Of a stretch of 64,000 nt of DNA, positions 43,127-51,134 are shown in pieces; the stretch's first letter is position 1, and each line of letters begins with the position of its first letter. Position numbers and translations under genes: made by a program. Origin of the DNA: an uncultured Ruminococcus sp. (lineage in GTDB: Bacteria; Bacillota; Clostridia; Oscillospirales; Acutalibacteraceae); assembly GCA_904393835.1 (NCBI GenBank), contig CAJFNC010000007.1, positions 1-64,000 on the forward strand, given 5' to 3'. The notes beneath the pieces were generated by a model, which ran no database searches, was not told the origin of the DNA, and saw only the letters and a list, made by a program, of their open reading frames with translations.

Positions 43127-44122
43127 TTAAAATTTTCTTTTTAATGCCCTTATGTCATTTCCGATAAAATCAAGCTTTTCGGCGTTACCGATGATTCTCG
43201 AAACAAATCGTTCGGAATAATTTTTTTCAAGCTCCGATAAAGTAAGATTTGTGCTTATAATCATTGGTTTATTTGCCAACATTCTTGAATTAAAAATATT
43301 ATAAAGCTGCGCCATTGAAAATTGTGTCTTAAACTCTGTTCCGAGATCATCAACAATCAATAAATCGCAATCATAGAGCATTTCGATTATCGAATCATCA
43401 CTTTTTTCATGTGAAAAGTAATCCTTTTCCAGTCTTTGAATAAGCTGAGGAGCTGAAACATAAATTACTCCGTAGCCTTTTTTGATTACTTCGTTAGCTA
43501 TTGCAAGTGAGAGGTGGGTTTTTCCCAAGCCCGTTGCTCCTCTCATTAATATACTGCCGGAATTGCCGGAAAATTCCGCCGCATATTTTTTGCAATATTT
43601 AAGAATTTTTTCCATTAGTGAATATGGAGAAATTCCGAATTTTTCATCAACGTTTTTTGAATAATAATCGAGATTGAAATTTTCAAATTTTGAAAGAGCA
43701 AGCGGCGCAGTTTTATTTAGTTCTTCACACGCGCACTGTATAAGCAATGATTTCATACATTGGCACATTACTGTTTTCCCGTTTTCTTCAAAACTTCCTC
43801 TGTCGTTGCATTTTTTGCACCTATATTTCGGCTCAAAATAATCAGCTGTGAGATTATATGAAGCAAGCAACTCATTAAGCTGCTTTTGTAAGTCGAGATT
43901 TCTGTCACGAAGTTGCGCAAGCTGTTCAGCAACATTGCCGCCCTGTACAACCGCACGGGCAGCTTGAATCCCGGCAGTTGAAATTTCCTGTTCAAGTAAC
44001 TTAGCTTTCGGAACCTTTTTAAAAAATTCCTCTTTTCTGAAATCAGCACTTTTTTCAGCTTGCAAACGCCGTTGAAACATTCTGTTTGACGCTTCTGTAT
44101 ATACGTCGCTGCTGTATCCCAT
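43127..44122 (-). CDS. DnaC/DnaI-type helicase loader ATPase
   Basis: A 331-residue protein. The N-terminal helical part (to about 100) ends in a zinc-binding CKKCNDRG...CQC group; the AAA+ domain follows with Walker A RGATGLGKTHLSLAIA, Walker B DCDLLIVDDLGTE and sensor-1 MIISTNLTLSEL. The zinc group plus AAA+ is the arrangement of Firmicute DnaI, which loads the replicative helicase. An IstB transposition helper has the same ATPase, but no transposase is near and the DnaD-domain gene directly before it fits replication. AGGATGATATTT precedes the ATG at 44122. Confidence 0.9.
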   Translation of the reverse strand: MGYSSDVYTEASNRMFQRRLQAEKSADFRKEEFFKKVPKAKLLEQEISTAGIQAARAVVQGGNVAEQLAQLRDRNLDLQKQLNELLASYNLTADYFEPKYRCKKCNDRGSFEENGKTVMCQCMKSLLIQCACEELNKTAPLALSKFENFNLDYYSKNVDEKFGISPYSLMEKILKYCKKYAAEFSGNSGSILMRGATGLGKTHLSLAIANEVIKKGYGVIYVSAPQLIQRLEKDYFSHEKSDDSIIEMLYDCDLLIVDDLGTEFKTQFSMAQLYNIFNSRMLANKPMIISTNLTLSELEKNYSERFVSRIIGNAEKLDFIGNDIRALKRKF

Positions 44123-44141
44123 AAATATCATCCTATCTTAA

Positions 44142-45182
44142 TCAGAAATCTTCAAGCAAATTAATTTTTTCAAGTTCGTCAATGTCATACGAACGCTTGG
44201 AAGATGAGATTTTGCTTTCTTTAGGCTTAATATCAAGTTTTTTAATATCTTCTGTTGTTTTAACTCCGTTTGCATGCCAGCGTTTTAAAATTCCGTCAAT
44301 ATAGCTGAAATTCATTGTACCTTTAGCATCAACACAGCGGTCATATGCTTCTCTGAGTATTTCCGGGGAAAAATTCCACTCTCCAACCCACTTATCTGCA
44401 TATTTATACTGCTTTGGAGTCGGTGAGCCCGGATTTTTTATTCCGAAAGTTGAAGATACAATTGAAAAATTAATACTTGTTTGCTTTAAGCTGCGAATTT
44501 TTTCTTCAGCCGCTTCAACCGAAGTTATTCCCTCGTCAGCCCATGCAATACCCTTATTCTGAATAGTTCTCATATTACCTTTATCAATGCTGATACAGTA
44601 TTGAATAAGCATTAAAATAACGTCAAGCGGCAAGCCGCAGGTGTCTTTCAACATAAGGAGAGTTGAAACATCAGAGTTTGAAAGAGTTTTGCCGAGGGCA
44701 GTTTGCGCCTCGTTTACTAATATTTTAAGCTCTTCATCTACTGCAAGACGTTGCGCGGTAAACACATAGTCGGGCTTTTGCGGTTTTGTAACGGCAAATC
44801 TCTTTTTGGTCTGAGCAACATCTTCGGCAATTTTTTTCGGAGTTAATTTACTGTCCTCTGCAAAATTATCATTATTTAAAGAATTTTCAGAATTAAGCAG
44901 TGTACTGTCTGAATCGCCGTTGTTTTGAGGTGATAAAACTCCGCTTGTGTTCTGCAAAACGCCCATACTTACCCAATACTCAACTGCTTCCGGTATATCT
45001 GTCACATTGACACCGGTTGCTTTGGAAATATCTTTTTCGTCAAGCTCTTTATCGCTGTTACGTAAAATATACAAAAGTACTTTTAATTTTACGCCGTCGG
45101 AAAACTTTAATCCTTCGTCAACGATTTTTGAAGGCACTGCGAATACGGAATTCCAATTTCCGAGATTTATTTTTATTGACAT
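44142..45182 (-). CDS. DnaD-domain replication initiation protein
   Basis: A 346-residue protein of the DnaD/DnaB (Firmicute) group. The N-terminal winged helix (about 20-95: FSDGVKLKVLLYILRNSD, ISKATGVNVTDIPEAVEYWV) is followed by a low-complexity linker and two helical DnaD-type units (about 150-225 and 245-310), with VSTLLMLKDTCGLPLDVILM and GIAWADEGITSVEAAEEKI. DnaD and DnaB remodel the origin and help bring the helicase loader, whose gene follows 19 bases on. An exact name (dnaD or dnaB) cannot be given from sequence alone. Confidence 0.85.
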   Translation of the reverse strand: MSIKINLGNWNSVFAVPSKIVDEGLKFSDGVKLKVLLYILRNSDKELDEKDISKATGVNVTDIPEAVEYWVSMGVLQNTSGVLSPQNNGDSDSTLLNSENSLNNDNFAEDSKLTPKKIAEDVAQTKKRFAVTKPQKPDYVFTAQRLAVDEELKILVNEAQTALGKTLSNSDVSTLLMLKDTCGLPLDVILMLIQYCISIDKGNMRTIQNKGIAWADEGITSVEAAEEKIRSLKQTSINFSIVSSTFGIKNPGSPTPKQYKYADKWVGEWNFSPEILREAYDRCVDAKGTMNFSYIDGILKRWHANGVKTTEDIKKLDIKPKESKISSSKRSYDIDELEKINLLEDF

Positions 45183-45322
45183 AAACTACATCCCATTAAA
45201 TTAACTATATACAGCTATTATAACATATTTTTAATTAAAATAAAAGAATAAAAAATAAATTTGTAGATTTTTTTAAAAAACTGTGGTATCATACTACATA
45301 AAGTATGGAAAGGGTGATATTA

Positions 45323-45577
45323 ATGACATATACATATGTCCCACACGGAGTGTGTTCAAAACAGATGAATATTGAGCTTGATGAAAACGGTACAATTAAA
45401 GATTGTGAAATTGTCGGTGGATGCGACGGCAACACTCACGGCATTTGTCGTCTTGTTGTCGGTATGAACGCCGAAGACGCAATTAAGAAACTCAAAGGTA
45501 TTGACTGCCGAGGCAGAGGTACCTCTTGCCCCGATCAGCTTTCCAATGCGCTTGAAGAAGCATTGGAAAAAATTTAA
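45323..45577 (+). CDS. TSCPD domain protein (TIGR03905 type)
   Basis: An 84-residue protein that is one TSCPD domain, named for the motif seen here as GTSCPDQLSNALEEAL. Other conserved parts are YVPHGVCSKQMNIELD and GGCDGNTHGICRLVVGM. The domain also occurs at the C-terminus of some ribonucleotide reductases; the stand-alone form has no settled role. Four cysteines may bind metal. AAAGGGTGATATTA precedes the ATG at 45323; the codon at 45305 would place the site inside the gene. Own terminator follows. Confidence 0.85.
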   Translation: MTYTYVPHGVCSKQMNIELDENGTIKDCEIVGGCDGNTHGICRLVVGMNAEDAIKKLKGIDCRGRGTSCPDQLSNALEEALEKI

Positions 45578-45590
45578 ATTTATTTTAAAT

Positions 45591-45625
45591 AAGACCTCAC
45601 ATTATTAAAATGTGGGGTCTTTTTT
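45591..45625. terminator. Terminator between TSCPD and SseB-like genes
   Basis: AAGACCTCACATT and AATGTGGGGTCTT pair with one G-U around five bases, with TTTT behind on the plus strand and an A run before, so both converging genes can use it. Confidence 0.9.
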
Positions 45626-45627
45626 AG

Positions 45628-46446
45628 TTAGTCTTGCTTTTGATAAAAAGGTTCTACGCCTCTTACCGCTGTTTGCGCAAACTCAATTGAATACGGCATC
45701 ATTGTGAGTTCAACATCATCGTCCAAATAATCCTTAGCGACTTCGTTAATTGCTGCAAAAGTTGCATCAAGGTCACCGATGAAGTCAACAACAATGAGAT
45801 AACTTTTTACTCCGTTTTGCTCAATAAGTCTTAAATAAGCACGGTTTACATTATCCTGCGTGCTGAAATGATTTATGAGCGCACCCATAAGTTCAATAGG
45901 ATATTCCTTTGGCTCACCAAGCTGGATGGGAACATTGGGCTGTACTTTGTTTTGTTCTCTTCTCATATAATCTCTCTGCTGCTTGATTGAGATAACCATA
46001 TTTTTAGGGAATGTAACGCTTTTACCAAAAGGATTTATAACAAAGCCGACTACGCCTGCTCTCGGATCCATAACCATCTGAGCAAGACTGTCAAAATCGG
46101 TTACAACTTTGTTTGCAGAGGCAGCGCCTTTCCACTTTGAAAGCTCTTCGGTATCAGTAAATACACCGAAAAATTTTTCCTTGTTGCCGTTTTCAAGCAA
46201 ACGAAACTGCACCTGTGTTGCCTGTTCCATTATAGTTCTTCCGTTTTGTGTTTTTGCCTGAGTAGTAGGCGTTACATTTGCAGGCAGAATCAATTTTGAT
46301 TCAATCACCTGATTAATCATTGCATCAATATTTTCTTTGCTTCCGTCCTCCTGCATCTTTTCAATTGCCTCTAAAAGAGCTGGATTTTTGATTTTTTCAG
46401 CGGGAATTTTACTTCCTTCCATTTTTACATTTTTTAAATCACTCAT
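45628..46446 (-). CDS. SseB family protein
   Basis: About 272 residues. An N-terminal helical section (to about 55) precedes an SseB-type domain (about 60-165), with FRLLENGNKEKFFGVFTDTE, WKGAASANKVVTDFDSLAQM and GVVGFVINPFG. A C-terminal domain (about 185-272) resembles the SseB C-terminal unit (INHFSTQDNVNRAYLRLIEQ, YLIVVDFIGD). Proteins of this kind are common in clostridia; function is unknown. GGAGGCAATT precedes the ATG at 46446. It follows the amylase gene by 34 bases, but a link to starch use is not evident. Confidence 0.75.
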   Translation of the reverse strand: MSDLKNVKMEGSKIPAEKIKNPALLEAIEKMQEDGSKENIDAMINQVIESKLILPANVTPTTQAKTQNGRTIMEQATQVQFRLLENGNKEKFFGVFTDTEELSKWKGAASANKVVTDFDSLAQMVMDPRAGVVGFVINPFGKSVTFPKNMVISIKQQRDYMRREQNKVQPNVPIQLGEPKEYPIELMGALINHFSTQDNVNRAYLRLIEQNGVKSYLIVVDFIGDLDATFAAINEVAKDYLDDDVELTMMPYSIEFAQTAVRGVEPFYQKQD

Positions 46447-46480
46447 AATTGCCTCCGTAATTTTGCACTTTTTAAAAGTA

Positions 46481-48229
46481 TTATTCAAATTCTATACGCT
46501 CGTAGGTTTTTACACCCTTGCTGTTTGATGCGTTCAATTCAAGAACACCGATATTGTCTTCTTTATCGGCTGTGACTGTAACTTTATCGCCGTTTTTATA
46601 TTCAACTGCTTTTCCGCCGTTTATTGAATATGTTGCATTATCGGTATTTGAACAAGTTAATGTGACCTCAACCGAATCTCCGTCGGTAAATACAAACGAA
46701 GTATCGTCGGCAACGCCTACCTGCGCACATTCAGCATAATTTGTGTAGCCCTCATTATAAAGAACTACAACGGAATTTTCCTTAATGGGAGTTTCGCAAG
46801 TCATTTTACCGTCTTTGACAATGTATTCTGTTTTTTCATCGACACGGTCAACATATGTACCGTCATCAAGGTTTGTTTCAAAATTAACTTCCTTTTCACC
46901 TGACGTGTTAACTATAACAGCACCCTTGTTTCCTCTTTCAATCATAAGGATTGTTGAATCCATATCGGGATTAACAAGGTTTTCTTCTTCGCCGTTCATT
47001 GCAGTTCTGAAGAAATTAACTGCGGATACACGCTTATCCTTATACATATCGTCACCCTGAGTACCGATTCGGTTCATTCCCCACTCATCGGTTTCCGAGG
47101 AATTATAGGGACGGTCAAAAAACAGCGGAGTACCGTCTTTGCGAGCCGTAATTATTGCCCAACCCAAGATAACCTGGTCTTTTGTAAGCTGACTCCAAGT
47201 GCCGTCATTTATGTAGTTATCGTGCGACTCTACCCATGTAACGATATTAGCGGGAGCATCGCCGATCCAGTAATCCGTAACAGAGCTTGTATCTACCGAA
47301 TCAATCATCAAAGCCGAACGAATTTTGCTGCCGTAAGTGCTTGAGGTAGTTCTGCCTATCTCATCAATATAATCCGCAAGCCTGTCATTGTTACCCTGAA
47401 GAACTTCACCGTAAACGAACATATTTTCTGCATTGTCCATTTCGCCTAGCGCGCGTTCCCAGAAATTATTCTTAAAACCGTCGTCTTCTTTCGGGTCATC
47501 AGGCAACCCGATATGCTTTGCCGTGTCATATCTGAAACCGTCCGCGCCGCATTCAATACAGTCGTTTATGTAATCAATAAAGTAATCCTGAAAAGACGGT
47601 CTTTCGGTATTGATATCTGGCAAGCCTCCCATTTTGTAAGTAGTACAGGCAAGTCTGTCGCTGTAATCGGTAAGGTCATACTGATTGTTTTTGTGATACA
47701 GGGTTTCAAGGCTGCCGCCGCCTGCGTTTATTAAATCCTGACTCACCTCTGAAGTTTCGGGAGTAGTATGGTTAGCAATTACGTCAACAATAACCTTGAT
47801 GCCGTATTTATCAGCCTCTTCACACATTGCTTTAAATTCGTCCCTTGTTCCAAGCTGATAGTTACCGATTTTAAAATCAGTGGGCTGGTAATGATAATAC
47901 CATTTTCCGTCTCCGTACAAGTTCATTCCGCCGTCTTCACCTTCAAGGCACTCATTAATCGGAGAGGTCTGAACTGCGGTAAATCCTGCCGCCGCGATAT
48001 CCGCCATTGATTGTTTTATGGTATTAAAATCCCAACAGAAAGCCTGCAATATTGCTCCGTCCTCTACCTTATCGGCAGTTTTGAAATCAACCGATTCTTC
48101 TTTTGCCGAATCGGTAGTTTGTGAACTGCTGTCGGCAGTTTCACTTGTTGTGTTGCAGCCGGAAACAATTGCTGCCGAGCCTGCAATTATTGCGGTAGTA
48201 AGTAAACATGCCGTTATTCTCTTTAACAT
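46481..48229 (-). CDS. Lipoprotein alpha-amylase (GH13)
   Basis: A 582-residue exported enzyme that cuts alpha-1,4-glucan. The signal ends in AAIVSGC, with C25 to be lipidated, then a Ser/Thr-rich spacer. GH13 region I VIVDVIANHT, region II DGFRYDTAKH (nucleophile D235), region III FVYGEVLQ (acid/base E275) and region IV WVESHDNY (third Asp) are all present. The last 90 residues (about 490-582) form a strand-rich domain with TFSINGG-type repeats (NATYSINGGKAVEYKNGDKV), perhaps a carbohydrate-binding or Ig-like unit. There is no dockerin. The start at 48229 has GGTGACTTT before it; the upstream codons lie in the leader. Confidence 0.9.
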   Translation of the reverse strand: MLKRITACLLTTAIIAGSAAIVSGCNTTSETADSSSQTTDSAKEESVDFKTADKVEDGAILQAFCWDFNTIKQSMADIAAAGFTAVQTSPINECLEGEDGGMNLYGDGKWYYHYQPTDFKIGNYQLGTRDEFKAMCEEADKYGIKVIVDVIANHTTPETSEVSQDLINAGGGSLETLYHKNNQYDLTDYSDRLACTTYKMGGLPDINTERPSFQDYFIDYINDCIECGADGFRYDTAKHIGLPDDPKEDDGFKNNFWERALGEMDNAENMFVYGEVLQGNNDRLADYIDEIGRTTSSTYGSKIRSALMIDSVDTSSVTDYWIGDAPANIVTWVESHDNYINDGTWSQLTKDQVILGWAIITARKDGTPLFFDRPYNSSETDEWGMNRIGTQGDDMYKDKRVSAVNFFRTAMNGEEENLVNPDMDSTILMIERGNKGAVIVNTSGEKEVNFETNLDDGTYVDRVDEKTEYIVKDGKMTCETPIKENSVVVLYNEGYTNYAECAQVGVADDTSFVFTDGDSVEVTLTCSNTDNATYSINGGKAVEYKNGDKVTVTADKEDNIGVLELNASNSKGVKTYERIEFE

Positions 48230-48280
48230 AAAGTCACCAACTTTCAAACTTCTAAATGTTTTGTTTTCAAAACACATAAT

Positions 48281-48289
48281 ATTATAACA
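48281..48289 (-). promoter_or_regulatory. Extended -10 promoter of the amylase gene
   Basis: Leftward TGTTATAAT with a weak -35 (TTTTAA at 17 bases). No catabolite-responsive (cre) site was found by eye between it and the start codon. Confidence 0.5.
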
Positions 48290-48401
48290 TATAGTTTAAG
48301 TAATTAAAATACTTTTGGCTGATTTTAACAAAAATATTTTAAATTTTACAATTTCAAAATAATTAGTGTATTTACGAATACATACGAAAACATTTGATAT
48401 A

Positions 48402-48430
48402 TTGAGTTTAAATATATTTTGTACTATAAT
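48402..48430 (+). promoter_or_regulatory. Promoter of the GT2-GtrA gene
   Basis: TTGAGT-N17-TATAAT, about 28 bases before the start codon; it faces away from the amylase promoter. Confidence 0.6.
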
Positions 48431-48457
48431 AATATTATCAATCCGCAGGAGGGAATT

Positions 48458-49492
48458 ATGAGTCACGCCATTATTATTTCACTGTATAAAATAAGTGATA
48501 TTACACTAAAACTTTGCAGTAAGCTAAATGATTTAGGCGCAGAACATATCGTGGTCGTGAACGACGGATGCCCTACCGACAATGACTTTTTCAATGAACT
48601 CGTGAGCATCGGCTGCAATATCGTGAACTTGAAAGCCGAAAGCGGAAAAGGAAAATGTATTAAAGCAGGTATAAAATTTGCTCACAACAATTTGCATAAT
48701 ATAGACGGATACATAACTGCCGACGCTGACGGGCAGCACAAAGCGGAAGACATTATGAAAGTGAGCAGAGCGCTTGAATTAAGGCCGGACAGCCTTGTGC
48801 TCGGCAAAAGAAACCTGAAAAAATCAAAAGCTCCGCTTATTGTAAAATTCGGTCATAGGATTTCTTCAATATATTTTAAAATAATTACAGGTACAAGCTG
48901 TAAAGATACACAAACAGGATTAAGGGGTATTCCCGCGACTCTATATGACTTGGCTGTTTCCACGGCAGGAAACCGCTTTGATTATGAGATGAATTTTCTG
49001 ACTAAATGCGCTGACAGGAAAGTGCCGCTTTATTTTGTGGATATTACGACTGATTACAGTTGCAGCAACATAAGCAATTACAGGATTGTAAAAGATACAT
49101 ATCTCATATATAAAACGCCCTTGAGATTCGCAACAGCATCTATAGGCTGTACTGTAGTGGATCTCATTTTATTCACTCTGTTTGCATATTTGCTTCCGTC
49201 AAAATTTGTATTTAGTGTCGCTTTGGCAACACTTTTGGCAAGAATTGTGTCGGGAGCATTGAATTTTTCAATAAATCGACATATTATATTTGCAAACGAC
49301 GGAAAAGCTAAAACACAGGCGTTGAGATTTTTTGTACTGTTTTTTATTATTATGTGTTTAAGTATGCTTATTGTTTCTGCACTATCCTTTTTACCCGTTC
49401 CGGTCACTTTAATAAAAGCAATCGTAGATATATTACTATGGACGGTAAACTATACTTGTCAAAGAAAGTGGGTATTTAAAAACAGTAAATAA
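48458..49492 (+). CDS. Glycosyltransferase family 2 fused to a GtrA-like membrane domain
   Basis: A 344-residue protein. The GT-A domain covers about 1-215, with VVVNDGCPTDN, the metal-binding DADGQHKAEDI (DxD type) and CKDTQTGLRGIP, as in dolichyl/undecaprenyl-phosphate sugar synthases. A GtrA-type four-helix membrane domain covers about 220-340 (RFATASIGCTVVDLILFTLF, GALNFSINRHIIFAN, TVNYTCQRKWVF). GtrA flippases move polyprenyl-phosphate sugars across the membrane, so the fusion could both make and flip one lipid-linked sugar for wall decoration. AGGAGGGAATT precedes the ATG at 48458. Confidence 0.9.
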   Translation: MSHAIIISLYKISDITLKLCSKLNDLGAEHIVVVNDGCPTDNDFFNELVSIGCNIVNLKAESGKGKCIKAGIKFAHNNLHNIDGYITADADGQHKAEDIMKVSRALELRPDSLVLGKRNLKKSKAPLIVKFGHRISSIYFKIITGTSCKDTQTGLRGIPATLYDLAVSTAGNRFDYEMNFLTKCADRKVPLYFVDITTDYSCSNISNYRIVKDTYLIYKTPLRFATASIGCTVVDLILFTLFAYLLPSKFVFSVALATLLARIVSGALNFSINRHIIFANDGKAKTQALRFFVLFFIIMCLSMLIVSALSFLPVPVTLIKAIVDILLWTVNYTCQRKWVFKNSK

Positions 49493-49495
49493 TTT

Positions 49496-49531
49496 ATACA
49501 TCGTATGCAACCAGTCATCCGATGTATTTTT
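49496..49531 (+). terminator. Terminator of the GT2-GtrA gene
   Basis: ATACATCG and CGATGTAT pair around a 16-base loop, followed by TTTTC, directly past the stop. Confidence 0.7.
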
Positions 49532-49670
49532 CAAAGCTTTTCTTTTATCAAAACAAGCATCGCATTGCACTGCAAATTCAGTAAGGAGATTGTATCACAC
49601 TGCTGAATTTTGATACCGGACCCCGCCTATAAAGTCGGGGAAAATTATTCTGTTCAATATATCAAAATTA

Positions 49671-49702
49671 AATACTGCCAATGCAAAAGCACTGACAGTA
49701 TT
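49671..49702. terminator. Terminator of the flavodiiron gene
   Basis: AATACTGTCAGTGC and GCATTGGCAGTATT pair (with small mismatches) around TTTT on the minus strand, 32 bases past the stop. Confidence 0.75.
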
Positions 49703-49733
49703 ATATATAAGATAAATTATTAAATTATGCTGA

Positions 49734-50894
49734 TTACGCTAAAATTTCATCGGCTAGTTTTTCAAGCTGTGCGATATTTTCTTTGGTAATTGAAGAACGG
49801 ATAGTAACTGTATCGGGTACAATTTCAATATTTTTCATATCTTCAAAATAGCCTTTCATAATCTTTCCTGCCATCGGTCCCCATGAACCGTTTTCAACAA
49901 CAGCAACCTTTCTGTTTCTGTATGTCTTGATTGCAAGATGATGGAGAAAATCATTCATGCTCGGGAAAAGTCCGCCGTCATATGTAGGTGCAAGAACAAC
50001 CATTTTACTGTAACGGAACGCAGACTCTACATTTTCAGATACGTCACTTCTTGAAAGATCGGAAATTACAACCTTTTTATCTGTTTTTGAGCAAAGAATC
50101 TCGTAGAGTTTATGAGCTGCCTGAGCTGTGTTACCGTGAATGGACGCAAACGCAATAAATACGCCGTCAGTTTCGGGCTCGTATTTGCTCCATATGTCGT
50201 ACAGATTAATATAGTAACCGATATTGTCTGTTAAAACAGGACCATGAAGCGGACAGATTTTTTGAATTTCAAGAGCAGCTGCCTTTTTGAGCAGGTTCTG
50301 CACCTGTAAACCGTATTTGCCTACAATATTGAAGTAATATCTTCTTGCTTCGCAAGCCCAGCTGTCGTCATAATCAAGAGCACCGAATTTGCCGAAACCG
50401 TCAGCGGAGAAAAGAATTTTTTCAGTGCTTTCATAAGAAACCATAACCTCGGGCCAATGAACCATCGGCGCCATATAGAAAGTAAGCTTATGTTTGCCAA
50501 GATCTAATGTGTCGCCTTCTTTAACAGAAATGGTTCTGCCCGTAAGGTCAAAATTGAAAAATTGAGGAAGCATATTAAAAGTCTTTACGTTTCCGACAAG
50601 CTTCATTTCGGGATATTTTTCGGTAAGAACGCCGATGTTTGCGGCATGGTCAGGCTCAAGGTGGCTGATTACAAGATAGTCGGGATTTTTTCCGTCTAAC
50701 TCATGCTCAAGTATTTCAAGCCATTCGTCAGTTTTTCTCTTATCAACAGTGTCCATTATAGTGATTTTATCATCAATAATCAGATAAGAGTTGTATGAAA
50801 CACCATGCGGAACAGGATACTGACTTTCAAACAAATCAATATCCTTATCATCTACACCGATATATTTAATGCTGTCTGAAATCCTAATTTTCAT
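49734..50894 (-). CDS. fprA: Flavodiiron protein (FprA, A-type flavoprotein)
   Basis: A 386-residue cytoplasmic enzyme that reduces O2 to water or NO to N2O in anaerobes. A metallo-beta-lactamase-like di-iron domain (about 1-240) has the ligand motif SHLEPDHAANIG (H-x-E-x-D-H), MVHWPEVMVSY with the next His, and CPLHGPVL. A flavodoxin domain (about 250-386) binds FMN (IAFASIHGNTAQAAHKLYE, APTYDGGLFPSM). No rubredoxin or reductase domain is fused, so an outside electron donor is needed. GGAGCGATAAATT precedes the ATG. It supports a strictly anaerobic host. Confidence 0.96.
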   Translation of the reverse strand: MKIRISDSIKYIGVDDKDIDLFESQYPVPHGVSYNSYLIIDDKITIMDTVDKRKTDEWLEILEHELDGKNPDYLVISHLEPDHAANIGVLTEKYPEMKLVGNVKTFNMLPQFFNFDLTGRTISVKEGDTLDLGKHKLTFYMAPMVHWPEVMVSYESTEKILFSADGFGKFGALDYDDSWACEARRYYFNIVGKYGLQVQNLLKKAAALEIQKICPLHGPVLTDNIGYYINLYDIWSKYEPETDGVFIAFASIHGNTAQAAHKLYEILCSKTDKKVVISDLSRSDVSENVESAFRYSKMVVLAPTYDGGLFPSMNDFLHHLAIKTYRNRKVAVVENGSWGPMAGKIMKGYFEDMKNIEIVPDTVTIRSSITKENIAQLEKLADEILA

Positions 50895-50925
50895 AATTTA
50901 TCGCTCCTTCTGTTTATTAAGTTTT

Positions 50926-50954
50926 ATTATACTATGTTTTGTGCGATAAATCAA
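50926..50954 (-). promoter_or_regulatory. Promoter of fprA
   Basis: Leftward TTGATT-N17-TATAAT, about 35 bases before the start codon. Confidence 0.65.
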
Positions 50955-51098
50955 CATTTTAACATATTTTTAATTATAACTTCGTATCATTCATATGCAG
51001 AAAAAACGCAACAATCATTCTGACTTTTGTCACTGACAAAGTGTATCAGCCAAAAGCGTAGTTTATCGGCATAAACAACATCTGAGCTGTTAACGACC

Positions 51099-51134
51099 AA
51101 AAGAGTGCAGTGATGTTTGTCACTACACTCTTTT
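51099..51134 (-). terminator. Terminator at the end of the first dockerin-LRR gene
   Basis: AAAAGAGTGTAGTGA and TCACTGCACTCTTTT pair around six bases on the minus strand. It overlaps the stop region of the gene that ends at 51123. Confidence 0.75.

Noticed and set aside
43127..44122. IstB helper of an insertion sequence
   Set aside because: There is no transposase or inverted repeat; the zinc group and the DnaD-domain gene next to it fit a replication helicase loader.
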